In this document: positions 44,800-57,541 of the stretch, piece after piece
Numbering within the stretch: the first letter of the stretch is position 1
How the letters are laid out: every line of letters starts with the position of its first letter
Assembly: GCA_039720395.1 (NCBI GenBank)
Contig: CM077829.1
Coordinates: 20,868,685-20,932,684 of the forward strand
DNA length: 64,000 nucleotides
Source of the DNA: Liquidambar formosana
Lineage: Eukaryota; Streptophyta; Magnoliopsida; Saxifragales; Altingiaceae
Reading direction: 5' to 3'
The notes under the pieces: generated by a model
Told to the model about the DNA's origin: nothing
Databases searched by the model: none
Seen by the model: the letters and a program-made list of their open reading frames with translations, nothing else
Position numbers and translations under genes: made by a program

Positions 44800-46492
44800 T
44801 GTTGGGAATCTAACTAGGGAGGAAAACTATAAAGGGCAGAATTAAAATTTTCCTGTGATTCCCAAACCCATTAATCCGATTATGCATAATACAAAAACAT
44901 AAACCCTAACTACCAAGAGAGTTGGGATTACTTACAGTTGATTAATGTCTTCTCCTTTATGCTCCAAACTTTGTCTTCTCCTTTTTGCTCCAAGCTTTGT
45001 CTCCAGACAGCGGTGAATGAGCAGCCCAAGTGTGCTGCCTCCTAACGGTATCCACACCTAGCTTGAGCTTGAAGTCCTTTCCTTCTTCTTCCTTGTTGTT
45101 GCTAGAGGTGGAGAAGAAAGAGAGAGAGAGGGGGAGAGCTGTAATTTTCAGCCAGCCCTTGGGGAGGAGTGATTGTGATGATGTCATCACCTTATAGTGG
45201 GCATTATATAGCCCACTAATAGGGCCGGCCAAGGGGGGATTCCAAACCCTAATCTAATTTGTGTAATTACTCTTAATTACACAATTAGCCCACTAGTTTG
45301 CATCAAATACAAATTAGCCCCTTAAAGAACTTTTCTTTAATCACTTATACCCTTTCTCTCATAGACAATCAAGCTCTCTTAGCATGATCAGTGTGTGACC
45401 CATTGGGTTCACATCATCAAGTAGTAGGAACAGCACAAGTTGTGCACAATGGAACACTTTCCATTAAGGGTCTAATTGAAACTCCTTTCAATTCCCTAAT
45501 TGATTATAACTCATTTATATCAATTAGGGCTTCTACTAACCATGAGTAACACCTAGCATATGGCTCATGGTGTGGTCCTTAATGAGGTGAATAGTCATTT
45601 ACAAAGAACCCTTCTGTTATAGTTTACAGGTTACAATTCCATCCTTCCATCAACACAATGTCTCCAATTGAACTAATAGGACATGGAAGTTTGTCAAGTC
45701 CCTAGTTCAATTACTTTATACTCATTCATTAATATCAACTCAATGATGAACTTATGGAAACTCCTTTCCATATTCATTCTACCATGGGCCCATGGATTTA
45801 ATGAGTTATATTCAATGAATGCTGTATGAGACATTCACTCTCTTTTTCCTGAGAGTGATGGATTCCTTGTTGATCACTCACATGCCTTCACACACATAGC
45901 AGTAGGGCCAATGAACACCCTTACAGACCCCTGAATAGGATCTGCACTTAGTGTTATCAAACTTCTAAAGCTACATGTATAAGACAACCATGGTGTGTCA
46001 GGTCTAAGGATTACTTGTACCACTATAACAATGAGAAACTGATTGACAGGCAGGTTAAAACTCCATTCAGTTTATCTCATATCTTTGGTCACATTCAGTG
46101 TACCTATTCTTATAATAGGCACCCACTTGTTGGTTGTAGTGTCTCCACACAAATAGCTTGAGACTAGCTATCCTCCTATAGAGTCAACCTAACAAGTGCT
46201 AGTCCTATGGTTCATTACTGTCCATCATAGTGAACCTTCAACTAGGAATGATTTAGGAGTTTAGTACAGAGATATATTCACAGTCTCAAAATTACAACCC
46301 TTTGTAATTTCATATTCTCAACTCTAACTCCATGGACGTATTATGTAAATATAAATGATGCATATAAACATAATAGAATAAGCCCTTTTATTAAATCAAT
46401 AATAAATGTGATATATATAAATGAAATCAATTGATTGTTCCTAATCCCTAAACAATCATCTCCATGATTGGCTCTAGGGCATAATCCTAACA
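44800..46492 (-). repeat. Element E 3' LTR
   Basis: Starts TGTTGGGAATCTAAC and ends TCCTAACA at the PPT (ATCTCCCACTTGCAC from 46493). The TATA palindrome is at 45195-45218 (arms TAGTGGGC and GCCCACTA). A 91-codon sense frame (44957-45232) crosses the presumed transcript start region and is probably untranslated leader. Confidence 0.94.
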
Positions 46493-48564
46493 ATCTCCCA
46501 CTTGCACTATAGCCAATCCACCATGTATCTCATACTCATATCTTGTCGGTGGTGATCCAACACACTTGGGTCATAGCTTTAGTAAAGGGGTCTTCTTTAA
46601 TCTCTGTTCTTTTAAACTTTTATATGTATATGTCATCTCTTCCAATGATCTCTCTAATCACTTGGAATTGCCGCTTAAAGTTTGGACGTTTGATGAGACC
46701 GTGGATCCTTGTCTTGAGAACTAGCCTTATTGTTGTCACAAAAACAATAGTAAAGGCTTCTCAATGTCAGGAACCACTCCTAGTTCTACAATGAACTTAC
46801 TCATCCAAACATGCAGCAATGCACTCAAATTTACAGCTCCACCATTTAAGGTGAGAACATACCTCGATGTTGATCTCCTATCATCATCGTCAGATTGAAA
46901 ATCTGAATCCGTTCTACCAACCATTTCAAGTTTCTTTCTCCATAGGCAAGGCATAGGTCCTTTAGTTCTTCTCAAGAACTTAAGGATAGCCTTGACTGCT
47001 TCCCAGTGTTCCTTATCTGGGTCTGCCTGATATCTGCTCGTAACATTTACAGCAAAACTGATATCTGGTCTTTTAGTTATAGACAACTTGATTCCATGTC
47101 TGACAGGAATTAGACCTCCTTTTGGAATCATGCATTTTGAACTCTTTCAAAATCTTGTCTATGTACTTCAATTGGGAGAGACTTGGCATCCTTTAAGATC
47201 TATCTCTATAGACCTCTATTCCTAGAATATAGGATGCTTCTTCCAAATCTTTTAGGGAGAAACTTTGTAAAAAACTAATTTTTCACTGTTGACAACGTCT
47301 CTACATTATTCCCTAATAAGTAGAACGTCATTCACTTATAAGACCAAAATATGATCGCACTCCCACTAACCCTTTGTACAATCATGGTACAATAATGGGT
47401 TCTGTCTCAACAGGGACAGGGGTTGCATCAATGTCAGTTTGTGTCTCATTAGACAACTCTTTGAGTTCTATTTTCCTGTTGTTGCTGCCTTCTTGAATAA
47501 ACTCTTTTTCAAGAAAGATTGCAAACATACAAACAAAACACCTTTTGTTCATCAGGATAATAGACTTAGTATCCTAATCTCTATTTAGGATAATCCACAA
47601 ACCTACGTTTAAGTTATCTTGATTTCCAATTTGGTTACATCATGTGTTTCTACATATGCAGTGCAACCCCCATACCTTAACATGCTTAAGGTTTGGTGCT
47701 TCCCTTTCCATATCTCATATAGGTCTTAAGGGACAGCCTTGGTTTGAACTCTGTTTCACAGGTATGTGGCAATTTCTAGGGCATATCCTAACAAGGATAA
47801 TATTAGGTCGTTGTAACTTATCATGGATCGGACCATATCCAATAAGGTCCTCTTCCCCCTTTCTGACACACCATTAAGTTATGGTGTTCCAAGAGGTATC
47901 CATTGTGATTGAATGCCCATTTGAACAAGTTGATCTAAAAATTAACCGGTTAAATATTCGCCTCCCCGATCTAATCGAAGAGCTTTAATACTTTTACCGG
48001 TTTGTTTCTCTACTTCATATCTGAATTCTTTGAACCTTTCAAATGTTTCAGATTTGTACTTCATTAAGTATACACACCCAAACCTAGACTGAATCATCGG
48101 TAAAGGTTGTAAAGTTAGAGAAACTTCTACATACATCACTATGTATATCTTGTTCTCTTAGGTTTATTAGCATTCAATTTAGAACTATCATGCTCCATTG
48201 CAATTCATATTTGCAATAAAGTTTAGAAAATAAAGGCCATCCATATAAACTCCAGAAGTAATGAACTCTTCATTTAATAGAAAACATTTATTAAATCAAA
48301 CTAAAACCTCGTTTAGATAAAACTGAAATAAAATTAATGTTTCTAATAACTTCTGGAATGTAAAGATAGCTAACTATTATTTCTAAACTACTCCATTAGG
48401 TAGAGTCAAGCAACAAGCCCCACAGCTAATGCAGCAACGTTTGCTCCATTCCCCACTTGTAGGGTTGATCCGCCTTTACTCTGCCTTCTGCTTCCCACTA
48501 GATTCTGCATGGAATTCAAAATTCACATCAGAATTAAGTACCTAAGTGGAAGCAGAACTAACAT
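46493..48564 (-). pseudogene. Element E reduced Copia pol remnant
   Basis: About 2.07 kb. Order from gag: protease trace, integrase core (47942-48139: FERFKEFRYEVEKQTGKS, then LRLDRGGEYLTG), RT end and RNase H (46736-47131: RPDISFAVNVTSRYQADPDK, TDSDFQSDDDDRRSTSRY). The RNase H part has the same missing segment after LNGGAV as B and D. Confidence 0.8.
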
Positions 48565-49113
48565 TTAGTTTAGAGCATGATCCATACCTTCCAAAGGTTG
48601 GTTCTTTAGAGTATCCAGATACTCCTGGCAGTTACGTTTCCAGTGCCCATCTTTGCCGCAGTGAAAACAGGTTCCTTTGGCTTTGTTGTTACCTTTCTTC
48701 TTCCTTCGGGTAATCTTGCCCTTGCCTATGCCCTTGCCCTTGGGCTTGAGCTTAGACTTGGAAGTAGCAGCTTCATTAAATTCAAGCAAGAATTCTTTCC
48801 CATACAATTCTTGTATGTTGATAAAAATCTCGTAAGCACTTCCCATGGACTCATGTTGCTTCTTAAGCTCGAGACTCATAAATACCATCATATAGCACAT
48901 TGCCATGAGATCGTCGTCCATGCGCTTCTGGTAAGCGTCTTTCTCTTGCTGAGTTGTAGCCTCAGCAGGAGCAATGGGAAGTGGATTATGAAGTGCATAG
49001 GTAAGATTCTTGGAATCCAAAACAATTTTTAGATTCCTAAGCCAATCAAGACAATTTGGTCCAGTCAAACGGTTGATGTCCAATATTTTGGATAACGGGT
49101 TGAGGTGAGCCAT
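48565..49113 (-). CDS. gag: Short Copia Gag, element E (182 codons)
   Basis: The same N-terminus as B's Gag (MAHLNPLSKILDINRL) to QELYGKE, then a direct jump to FLLEFNEAATSKSK. About 100 residues of the middle Gag region present in B are missing in frame. The basic Lys/Gly stretch and the intact zinc knuckle remain: C149-F-H-C152...H157...C162. D has the same shortened form. The start is fixed by homology and by the acceptor-like TATATGTAG 10 nt upstream. Probably unable to assemble alone, but still RNA-binding. Confidence 0.85.
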   Translation of the reverse strand: MAHLNPLSKILDINRLTGPNCLDWLRNLKIVLDSKNLTYALHNPLPIAPAEATTQQEKDAYQKRMDDDLMAMCYMMVFMSLELKKQHESMGSAYEIFINIQELYGKEFLLEFNEAATSKSKLKPKGKGIGKGKITRRKKKGNNKAKGTCFHCGKDGHWKRNCQEYLDTLKNQPLEGMDHALN

Positions 49114-49283
49114 TTCTATGAACTACATATAAAAATTAAATAGAGAATTAGATTTCATTTTTAATCCATAATGATCGGGTCTTTAATCATATGGTACCTC
49201 CCACTATTTTATCAAATTCCATACACCCTCTAATGGAATTCAGGAATCTTATTCCTAATGGGGATTGGGGTCCCACTATGACC

Positions 49284-49503
49284 TAGAAGCCTCACATGTT
49301 AGTTTCTTGACTTCTAACCCACAGTAAGAAGACAACTCTTTGTCTATTGCTTCATAAGCAAGTTTCAATCATTTTGCCTCTAGGGTACATACTCCTCACA
49401 TGTTAGTTTCTTGGAATACTTCCCTAGTAAAGTTAAACCCATCATTCACACAGGTATGTTTCACCAAATATATACCTCACATGTTAGTTTCTTGGTATAT
49501 ACC
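49284..49503 (-). other. Element E triple shared-loop hairpins
   Basis: The loop AAGAAACTAACATGTGA is at 49292-49308, 49396-49412 and 49477-49493. Stems match those of B; in the middle stem one A-U pair of B has become a G-U pair (GGAGTAT in place of GGAATAT). Confidence 0.85.
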
Positions 49504-49896
49504 AGCTTAGGCACCCCATGATATCTACATATGTGATAGTTTCAAGTAATGTCTTTAATATGGGTAGCTCCTACATGTCTGCAGCCAGGTACCCACATTA
49601 AGGGACGTTAGATGATCCTATAATGATGGAAGGCAATGAAGAATCCATTCCCTAATGTATTCTCCATTTCCAACTTAATATTAAAATAGAGGGGTTTTAA
49701 GGGTCTCATCAAAATAACTAATCTAACATACATCTTAGGCATTTAAATAAGAAATATATAACAACATTATATATATGTAATCCACTTATCGATATTAGTC
49801 CCTATAAGGTGACATATAACGATCTTTGGATTTGGAGCTATCTCTATTAATCTCATTAAAAGCTCCCACTATGATGATTATGGACTTTAAGAGGAT

Positions 49897-50118
49897 TCAA
49901 TCCAAGCCAATGAATTGAATCCTAGGTCTAAGGTGGGTGTAGGTGATCGTAAAACATTCATTCGAAACATAGCATGCACTCTTGAAAGTCTTCTCCAAGC
50001 TTTCAAGTCCTTCAATCTCCTCCATTAGCTTCATGGTCTCCACCATAGGCTTGTTTGGGCTCCACCATGCTCCTTTATGTACACCATGCTCCTTAGTGCG
50101 CTCTCGATTACATAACAT
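49897..50118 (-). CDS. Leader short frame, 73 codons (element E copy)
   Basis: Starts MLCNRERTKEHG and passes through NKPMVET and EEIEGLESLEK to THLRPRIQFIGLD. One extra A relative to B puts the upstream ATG in frame. No domain recognised. Confidence 0.3.
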   Translation of the reverse strand: MLCNRERTKEHGVHKGAWWSPNKPMVETMKLMEEIEGLESLEKTFKSACYVSNECFTITYTHLRPRIQFIGLD

Positions 50119-50808
50119 TTACATAATTTTAAAGAAAGGGATACATAAGGGGAATGTGGGGTACATAAGAGAATGATAGAGAGAGAGAAGAAGGTGGCAT
50201 GCAAGCCCCAAATAAATAATACATCACCATAATAAAATTACAACTCTTGAAAATAATACAACCCATTCATAAGACGGCCAATCACAATTGGTTTAAGGGT
50301 ATAGTCCATAATCATCATCCATCCATAACTATACAATCATATTGCATAATAAAGGAAATAACTGTAAGTAATAAACATATGGGCATTCATGGTAACTCTA
50401 TTGATTGGTTTTTATTAATCTCATTAATGTGTCATAATCTTATTAGGATATGCATAATCTCCAGAATTAATTAAGTCTTAACAATTAAGACATTTAATTT
50501 CAATTAATCAAATCAATTGAAACATTTAAAGTCCCCTAATAGAACTCTAATATCAAATATTAGGATCTCTTTAATTAAACAAAACAATTTCATTTAATTA
50601 AAAAATTCCATATTTTAATTTAATCCTAAATTGTGTTTTAAACCATTTAAAACATTATAAAATTAATCACCATTAATTAAATAATCAATTTTAGAATTAA
50701 ATAAAATTATTTTATTAATTAATTAGTGCATTAGGGTTTCCTAAAACCCTAAACCCTAAATGCATTAACTCTAAACCCTGAGTGTAACCCTAATGCATTA
50801 AATGCCTT

Positions 50809-51204
50809 ATGATTGGTCAATTAATGACCAATCATTTAAACCCTAGGTTTATACAGTATTAATGATTAGGATTAGGGTTTAATTAATGCCACCTAGGATA
50901 TTAATTACACCTAATTAATATGCACTAATTAGGGTTTCTAAAACCCTAAACCTTAAACCTATTAAATGCCAATGATTAATTACTAAACCATTAATGATCA
51001 TGATTGGTCATTAATGACCAATCATTTAACCCTAGGTTAGACACATTAATTACTAGGTTTAGTTATTAATTAATGCATTAATAGAATTAGGGTTTAATTG
51101 ATATGAATTAGGGTTTACTAAACCCTAAACCCTAGACATCATAAATGCAATTAATTATACCCTAATGATTAATAACCATGATTGGTCAATTAATGACCAA
51201 TCAT
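50809..51204 (-). repeat. Element E leader: three CCAAT-palindrome/telomere-like units
   Basis: Same layout as in B. Palindromes at 50809-50835, 51000-51025 and 51178-51204, separated by blocks of CCCTAAACCCTAAA type. Confidence 0.85.
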
Positions 51205-52145
51205 TAAACATTTTAATTAAGGTAATTAATAGTCAATTAGGGTTTTTAATTAATGCAATTAATGAATTAGGGTTTCATCATTAATGGGAATTAGGGTTTC
51301 ATCATAAACCCTAAGGCTGCCGCCACATTAGTGGGCTGCCATGGATTGGCCAGGCCATGGGAGGCCATGGCCAGCAAAGGGGGACTCAAGCTAGGGTGTG
51401 GGCCAAGCCCATGGACACGTGTGGAGTGGCCAAGAGGGCTGTCTTCTTCAAAGAACATTAGGGTTTCAAGAACCCTTGCTGGCACCACCATGGGAGGACC
51501 TCCACGGTCACAAACGTTTCTAAAAATTAATCAATTCGACTCCACCAACAAAACCAGCTTTTGTATCATGTCCCTACATGAATTACTAAGCTAATTGAAG
51601 TGGTTTGGATGATCAAATCATCCCCAATTGTTCTGAACAATTCAAGAACAGTAGGCTGTCCAGAATTTGACAGCATACTGTCCATGATCACAAATTGATT
51701 TAAAACCCAGCAAGATGATTAATTCAGGCTACCAAATTATTTTTCCCAGTATCCTACATGTCTTAGGAAACTAATAAAATTGGTTTCATGCAATTTGGAG
51801 TTCCCTAGCTCAAGATATGAACAAAACTCCATTGATGACTTTCTGCAGAAAAACAGCCTGCTGTGTTCTTCCAAGAAATCAAACTTTTTGATTCTTTATG
51901 CATCAAGACTCCTTTGATTATTAAAGAATATGATCTATACATCATATATCATCATCCTATAATGATTATTCATCAATTTTACAGAAGTATCTGATCATAA
52001 CAGTAGCAAGAACCCTAGGGTTCTAAAACCCAGATTCAAACATGGTGGTCTTCTCCTTCTTCCTTTTGTTCTAGACTTATAATCCAATTATGATGCATCC
52101 GAATGCTTGGGAACCCTTTCCTACCATGTCTAGAACATAACCCAA

Positions 52146-52472
52146 GTGGTGGCAACCATTGCCATGCTTTTGATCTCCATTAAAAACTCACAATTGTGGC
52201 TGTTACATCATTCCCGAGCAAAACTGTCTTCCCTGACAGCCTGTAGTAAACAATTCATAACTTTCACTACAAAACTCGGATCGACGAACCGTTTGTTGGG
52301 TTGTAAAGCTGATTCGAAGAGCTTTCTAACCATATATGGTTTGAAAATGTTGGAGAAGAACTCTGATTTCGGCATGCAAAACAAGATGACGGTTTTTCAT
52401 GGCTACCATGAAAACTGTTCTTCTTCTCCAAACTCAATCCCTATTCAACTTTTGAATAACCAGCAGCCCTAA
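52146..52472 (+). CDS. Antisense leader frame, 108 codons (element E copy)
   Basis: Starts MVATIAMLLISIKNSQLW; homologous to 17732-18061 in B, antisense to the element. No family recognised; the frame may be open by chance. Confidence 0.25.
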   Translation: MVATIAMLLISIKNSQLWLLHHSRAKLSSLTACSKQFITFTTKLGSTNRLLGCKADSKSFLTIYGLKMLEKNSDFGMQNKMTVFHGYHENCSSSPNSIPIQLLNNQQP

Positions 52473-52646
52473 AACTATTTTAGATGAGGAGTAGAAGGCG
52501 AATTAACCTAGGGTTCATTAACCTAATGAACCCTAGGTTCGGCCATGAGAGGGAAACCATTCTAATGCATGAATATAAATTCCAGATTTATTAACCAATC
52601 AATTTACCATAAATTCCAGCCCACATGCAGTTTGTATTAGGCATAA

Positions 52647-52663
52647 TCATGGCTCTGATACCA
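52647..52663 (-). other. Element E primer binding site
   Basis: In sense direction TGGTATCAGAGCCATGA, one base after the 5' LTR end; initiator Met-tRNA type. Confidence 0.92.
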
Positions 52664-52664
52664 C

Positions 52665-54356
52665 TGTTGGGAATCTAACTAGGGAGGAAAACTACAAAGG
52701 GCGGAATTAAAATTTTCCTGTGATTCCCAAACCCATGAATCCGATTATGCATAATACAAAAACATAAACCCTAACTACCAAGAGAGTTGGGATTACTTAC
52801 AATTGATTAATGTCTTCTCCTTTATGCTCCAAACTTTGTCTTCTCCTTTTTGCTCCAAGCTTTGTCTCCGGACAGCGGTGAATGAGCAGCCTAAGTGTGC
52901 TGCCTCCAACGGTATCCACACCTAGCTTGAGCTTGAAGTCCTTTCCTTCTTCTTCCTTGTTGTTGCTAGAGGTGGAGAAGAAAGAGAGAGAGAGAGGGAG
53001 AGCTGTAATTTTCAGCCAGACCTTGGGGAAGAGTGATTGTGATGATGTCATTACCTTATAGTGGGCATTATATAGCCCACTAATAGGGCCGGCCAAGGGG
53101 GGATTCCAAACCCTAATCTAATTTGTGTAATTACTCTTAATTACACAATTAGCCCACTAGTTTGCATCAAATACAAATTAGCCCCGTAAAGAACTTTTCT
53201 TTAATCACTTATACCCTTTCTCTCATAGACAATCAAGCTCTCTTAGCACGATCAGTGTGTGACCCATTGGGTTCACATCATCAAGTAGTAGGAACAGCAC
53301 AAGTTGTGCACAATGGAACACTTTCCATTAAGGGTCTAATTGAAACTCCTTTCAATTCCCTAATTGATTATAACTCATTTATATCAATTAGGGCTTCTAC
53401 TAACCATGAGTAACACCTAGCATATGGCTCATGGTGTGGTCCTTAATGAGATGAATAGTCATTTACAAAGAACCCTTCTGTTATAGTTTACAGGTTACAA
53501 TTCCATCCTTCCATCAACACAATGTCTCCAATTGAACTAATAGGACATGGAAGTTTGTCAAGTCCCTAGTTCAATTACTTTATACTCATTCATTAATATC
53601 AACTCAATGATGAACTTATGGAAACTCCTTTCCATATTCATTCTACCATGGGCCCATGGATTTAATGAGTTATATTCAATGAATGCTATATGAGACATTC
53701 ACTCTCTTTTTCCTGAGAGTGATGGATTCCTTGTTGATCACTCACATGCCTTCACACACATAGCAGTAGGGCCAATGAACACCCTTACAGACCCCTGAAT
53801 AGGATCTGCACTTAGTGTTATCAAACTTCTAAAGCTACATGTATAAAACAACCATGGTGTTTCAGGTCTAAGGATTACTTGTACCACTATAACAATGAGA
53901 AACTGATTGACAGGCAGGTTAAAACTCCATTCAGTTTATCTCATATCTTTGGTCACATTCAGTGTACCTATTCTTATAATAGGCACCCACTTGTTGGTTG
54001 TAGTGTCTCCAAACAAATAGCTTGAGACTAGCTATCCTCCTATAGAGTCAACCTAACAAGTGCTAGTCCTATGGTTCATTACTGTCCATCATAGTGAACC
54101 TTCAACTAGGAATGATTTAGGAGTTTAGTACAGAGATATATTCACAGTCTCAAAATTACAACCCTTTGTAATTTCATATTCTCAACTCTAACTCCATGGA
54201 CGTATTATGTAAATATAAATGATGCATATAAACATAATAGAATAAGCCCTTTTATTAAATCAATAATAAATGTGATATATATAAATGAAATCAATTGATT
54301 GTTCCTAATCCCTAAACAATCATCTCCATGATTGGCTCTAGGGCATAATCCTAACA
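52665..54356 (-). repeat. Element E 5' LTR
   Basis: Partner of 44800-46492, with the TATA palindrome at 53059-53082 (arms TAGTGGGC and GCCCACTA around ATTATATA). Confidence 0.95.
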
Positions 54357-54361
54357 ATATG

Positions 54362-57300
54362 GTTAGAAAGATCTTCGAATCAGCTTTACAACCCAATAAA
54401 CGGTTCGTCAATCCGAGTTTTGTAGTGAATGTTATGAATTTTTTACTACAGGCTGTCAGGGAAGACAGTTTTGCTCGGGAATGATATAACAGCCACAATT
54501 GTGAGTTTTTGATGGAGATCAAAAGCATGGCAATGGTTGCCACCACTTGGGTTATGTTCTAGACATGGTAGGAAAGGGTTCCCAAGCATTCGGATGCATC
54601 ATAATTAGATTATGAGTCTAGAATAGAAGGAAGAAGGAGAAGACCACCATGTTTGAATCTGGGTTTTAGAACCCTAGGGTTCTTGCTACTGTTATGATCA
54701 GATACTTCTGTAAAATTGATGAATAATCATTATAGGATGATGATATATGATGTATAGATCATATTCTTTAATAATCAAAGGAGTCTTGATGCATAAAGAA
54801 TCAAAAAGTTTAATTTCTTGGAAGAACACGGCAGGCTGTTTTTCTGCAGAAAGTCATCAATGGAGTTTTGTTCATATCTTGAGCTAGGGAACTTCAATTA
54901 GGATGCTAGGAAAAATAATTTGGTAACCTAAATTAATCATCTTGCTGGGTTTTAAATCAATTTGTGATCAGGTACAGTGTGCTGTCAAATTCTGGACAGC
55001 CTACTATTCTTGAATTGTTTAGAACAATTGGGGATGATTTGATCATCCAAACCACTTCAATTAGCTTAGTAATTCATGTAGGGACATGATACAAAAGCTG
55101 GTTTTGTTGGTGGAGTCGAATTGATTAAGTTTTAGAAACTTTTGTGACCTTGGAGGTCCTCCAATGGTGGTGCCAGCATTGGGTTCAGGAAACCCTAATG
55201 TTCTTTGAAGAAGACAGCCCTCTTGGCCACTCCACACGTGTCCATGGGCTTGACCCACACCCTGGCTTGAGTCCCCTTTTGTTGGCCATGGCCTCCCATG
55301 GCCTGGCCAAGCCATGGCAGCCCACTATAGGTGGCGGCAGCCTTGGGTTTTATTAGGAAACCCTAATTCCCATTAATGATTTAACCCTAATTCATTAATT
55401 GCATTAATTGAAACCCTAATTAAGCTATTAATTACCATAATTAAAGTGTTTAATGATTGGTCATTAATTGACCAATCATGGTTATTAATCATTAGGGTAT
55501 TATTAATTGCATTTATGATGTCTAGGGTTTAGGGTTTAGGAAACCCTAATTCATATTAATTAAACCCTAATTCTGTTAATGCATTAATTAATAACTAAAC
55601 CTAGTAATTAATGTGTCTAACCTAGGGTTAAATGATTGGTCATTAATGACCAATCATGATCATTAATGGTTTAGTAATTAATCATTGGCATTTAATAGGT
55701 TTAAGGTTTAGGGTTTTAGAAACCCTAATTAGTGCATATTAATTAGGTGTAATTAATATCCTAGGTGGCATTAATTAAACCCTAATCCTAATCATTAATA
55801 CCGTATAAACCTAGGGTTTAAATGATTGGTCATTAATTGACCAATCATAAGGCATTTAATGCATTAGGGTTACACTTAGGGTTTAGAGTTAATGCATTTA
55901 GGGTTTAGGGTTTTAGGAAACCCTAATGCACTAATTAATTAATAAAATGATTTTATTTAATTCCAAAATTGATTATTTAATTAATGGTGATTAATTTTAT
56001 ATTGTTTTAAATTGTTTTAAAACACAATTTAGGATTGAATAAAAATCTGGAAATTTTAATTAAATAAAATTGTTTTGTTTGATTAAAAAGAAACCCTAAT
56101 ATTTGATATTAGTGTTCAATTAGGGGACTTTAAATGTTTCAATTGATTTGATTAATTGAAACTAAATGTCTTAATTGTTAAGACTTAATTAATTCTAGAG
56201 ATTATGCATATCCTAATAAGATTAGGACACATTAATGAGATTAATGAAAACCAATCAATAGAGTTACCATAAATGCCCATATGTTTATTGCTTACAGTTA
56301 TTTCCTTTATTATGCAATGTGATTGTATGGTTATGGTTGGCTGATGATTATGGACTATACCCCTTAAACCAATTGTGATTGGCCGTCTTATGAATGGGTT
56401 GTATAATTCTTCCAGAGTTGTCAATTTTTGGTGATGTATTATTTATTTGGGGCTTGCATGCCACCTTCTTCTCTCTCTCTATCATTCTCTTATGTACCCC
56501 ACATTCCCCTTATGTATCCCTTTCTTTAAATTATGTAAATGTTATGTAATCGAGAGCGCACTAAGGAGCATGGTGGACCTAAAGGAGCATGGTGGAGCCC
56601 AATAAGCCTATGGTGGAGACCATGAAGCTAATTGAGGAGATTGAAGGACTTGAAAGCTTGGAGAAGATTTTCAAGAGTACATGATATGTTTCGAATGAAT
56701 GTTTTACGATCACCTACACCCACCTTAGACCTTAGATTCAATTCATTGGCTTGGATTGAATCTTCTTAAAGTCCATAATCATCATAGTGGGAGCTTTTAA
56801 TGAGATTAATAGAGATAGCTCCAAATCCAAAGATCGTTATATGTCACCTTATTGGGACTAATATCGATGATTGGATTATATATATTGTTGTTATATATAT
56901 ATTTATTTAGATGCATGAGATGTATGTTAGATTAGTTAATTTGATGAGACCCTTAAAACCCCTCTCTTTTAATATTAAGTTGGAAATGGAGAATACATTA
57001 GGGAATGGATTCTTCATTGCCTTCCATCATTATAGGATCATCTAACGTCCCTTAATGTGGGTACCTGGCTGCAGACATGTAGGAGCTACCCATATTAAAG
57101 ACATTACTTGAAACTATCACATATATAGATATCATGGGGTGCCTAAACTGGTATATACCAAGAAACTATAATGTGAGGTATATATTTGGCAAAACATACC
57201 TGTGTGAATGATGGGCTTAACTTAACTAGGGAAGTATTCCAAGAAACTATAATGTGAGGAGTATGTACCCTAGAGGCAAAATGATTGGAACTTGCTTATG

Positions 57301-57541
57301 AAGCAATAGACAAGGAGTTGTCTTCTTATTGTGGGTTAGAAGTCAAGAAACTATAATGTGAGGCTTCTAGGTCATAGTGGGACCCCAATCCCCATTAGGA
57401 ATAATATTCCCAAATTCCATTAGAGGGTGTATGGAATTTGATAAAATAGTGGGAGGTACCATATGATTAAAGACCCGATCATTATGGATTAAAAATGAAA
57501 TCTAATTCTCTATTTTAATTTTTATATGTAGTTCATTAGAA
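54362..57541 (+). other. Element D leader, main part
   Basis: Continues D's leader after E. It holds a remnant of the antisense frame (to 54546), a GC-rich stretch (about 55140-55345) with overlapping frames on both strands, three palindromes (55453-55479, 55632-55657, 55822-55848) among telomere-like blocks, a short frame cut by TGA near 56682, and three hairpins (57150-57369). No conventional gene. Confidence 0.75.
57150..57369 (+). other. Element D triple hairpins with altered loop
   Basis: All three loops read AAGAAACTATAATGTGA (57160-57176, 57241-57257, 57345-57361). They differ from the A, B and E loop (CTAACATG to CTATAATG) at the same positions. The stems stay paired: GGTATATACC/GGTATATA, GTATTCC/GGAGTAT, TAGAAGTC/GGCTTCTA. 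Confidence 0.88.

Larger units (their letters stand above)
49123..52800 (-). other. Element E candidate leader intron (3678 nt)
   Basis: Sense donor AATT|GTAAGTAATC (first intron base 52800) in the 5' LTR; acceptor TTTATATGTAG|TTCATAGAA (last base 49123). It contains the hairpins at 49284-49503, palindromes at 50809-50835, 51000-51025 and 51178-51204, and the PBS at 52647-52663. Confidence 0.55.
44800..54356 (-). mobile_element. Copia element E, complete, nested in D's leader
   Basis: Minus-strand element, 9557 bp, with TSD ATATG (44795-44799 and 54357-54361). LTRs are 44800-46492 (1693 bp) and 52665-54356 (1692 bp). It carries PBS, leader, short gag (182 codons), reduced pol and PPT. It is younger than D, whose leader it splits, and its LTR pair looks nearly identical. 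Confidence 0.95.
44334..57531 (+). other. Element D candidate leader intron (3636 nt without E)
   Basis: Donor AACT|GTAAGTAATC in the 5' LTR. The acceptor is TTTTTATATGTAG|TTCATTAGAA, 10 nt before the gag ATG, with TCTAATTC as a possible branch site upstream. It includes the PBS, so a spliced RNA could not be primed for reverse transcription. The leader sequence is at 44472-44799 and 54362-57531. Confidence 0.55.

Noticed and set aside
44957..45232. Sense frame of about 90 codons in E's LTR (also 52797-53096, 29260-29475)
   Set aside because: It spans the presumed TATA and transcript start, and its C-terminus differs between the two LTRs by a single-base frame change; more likely untranslated leader.
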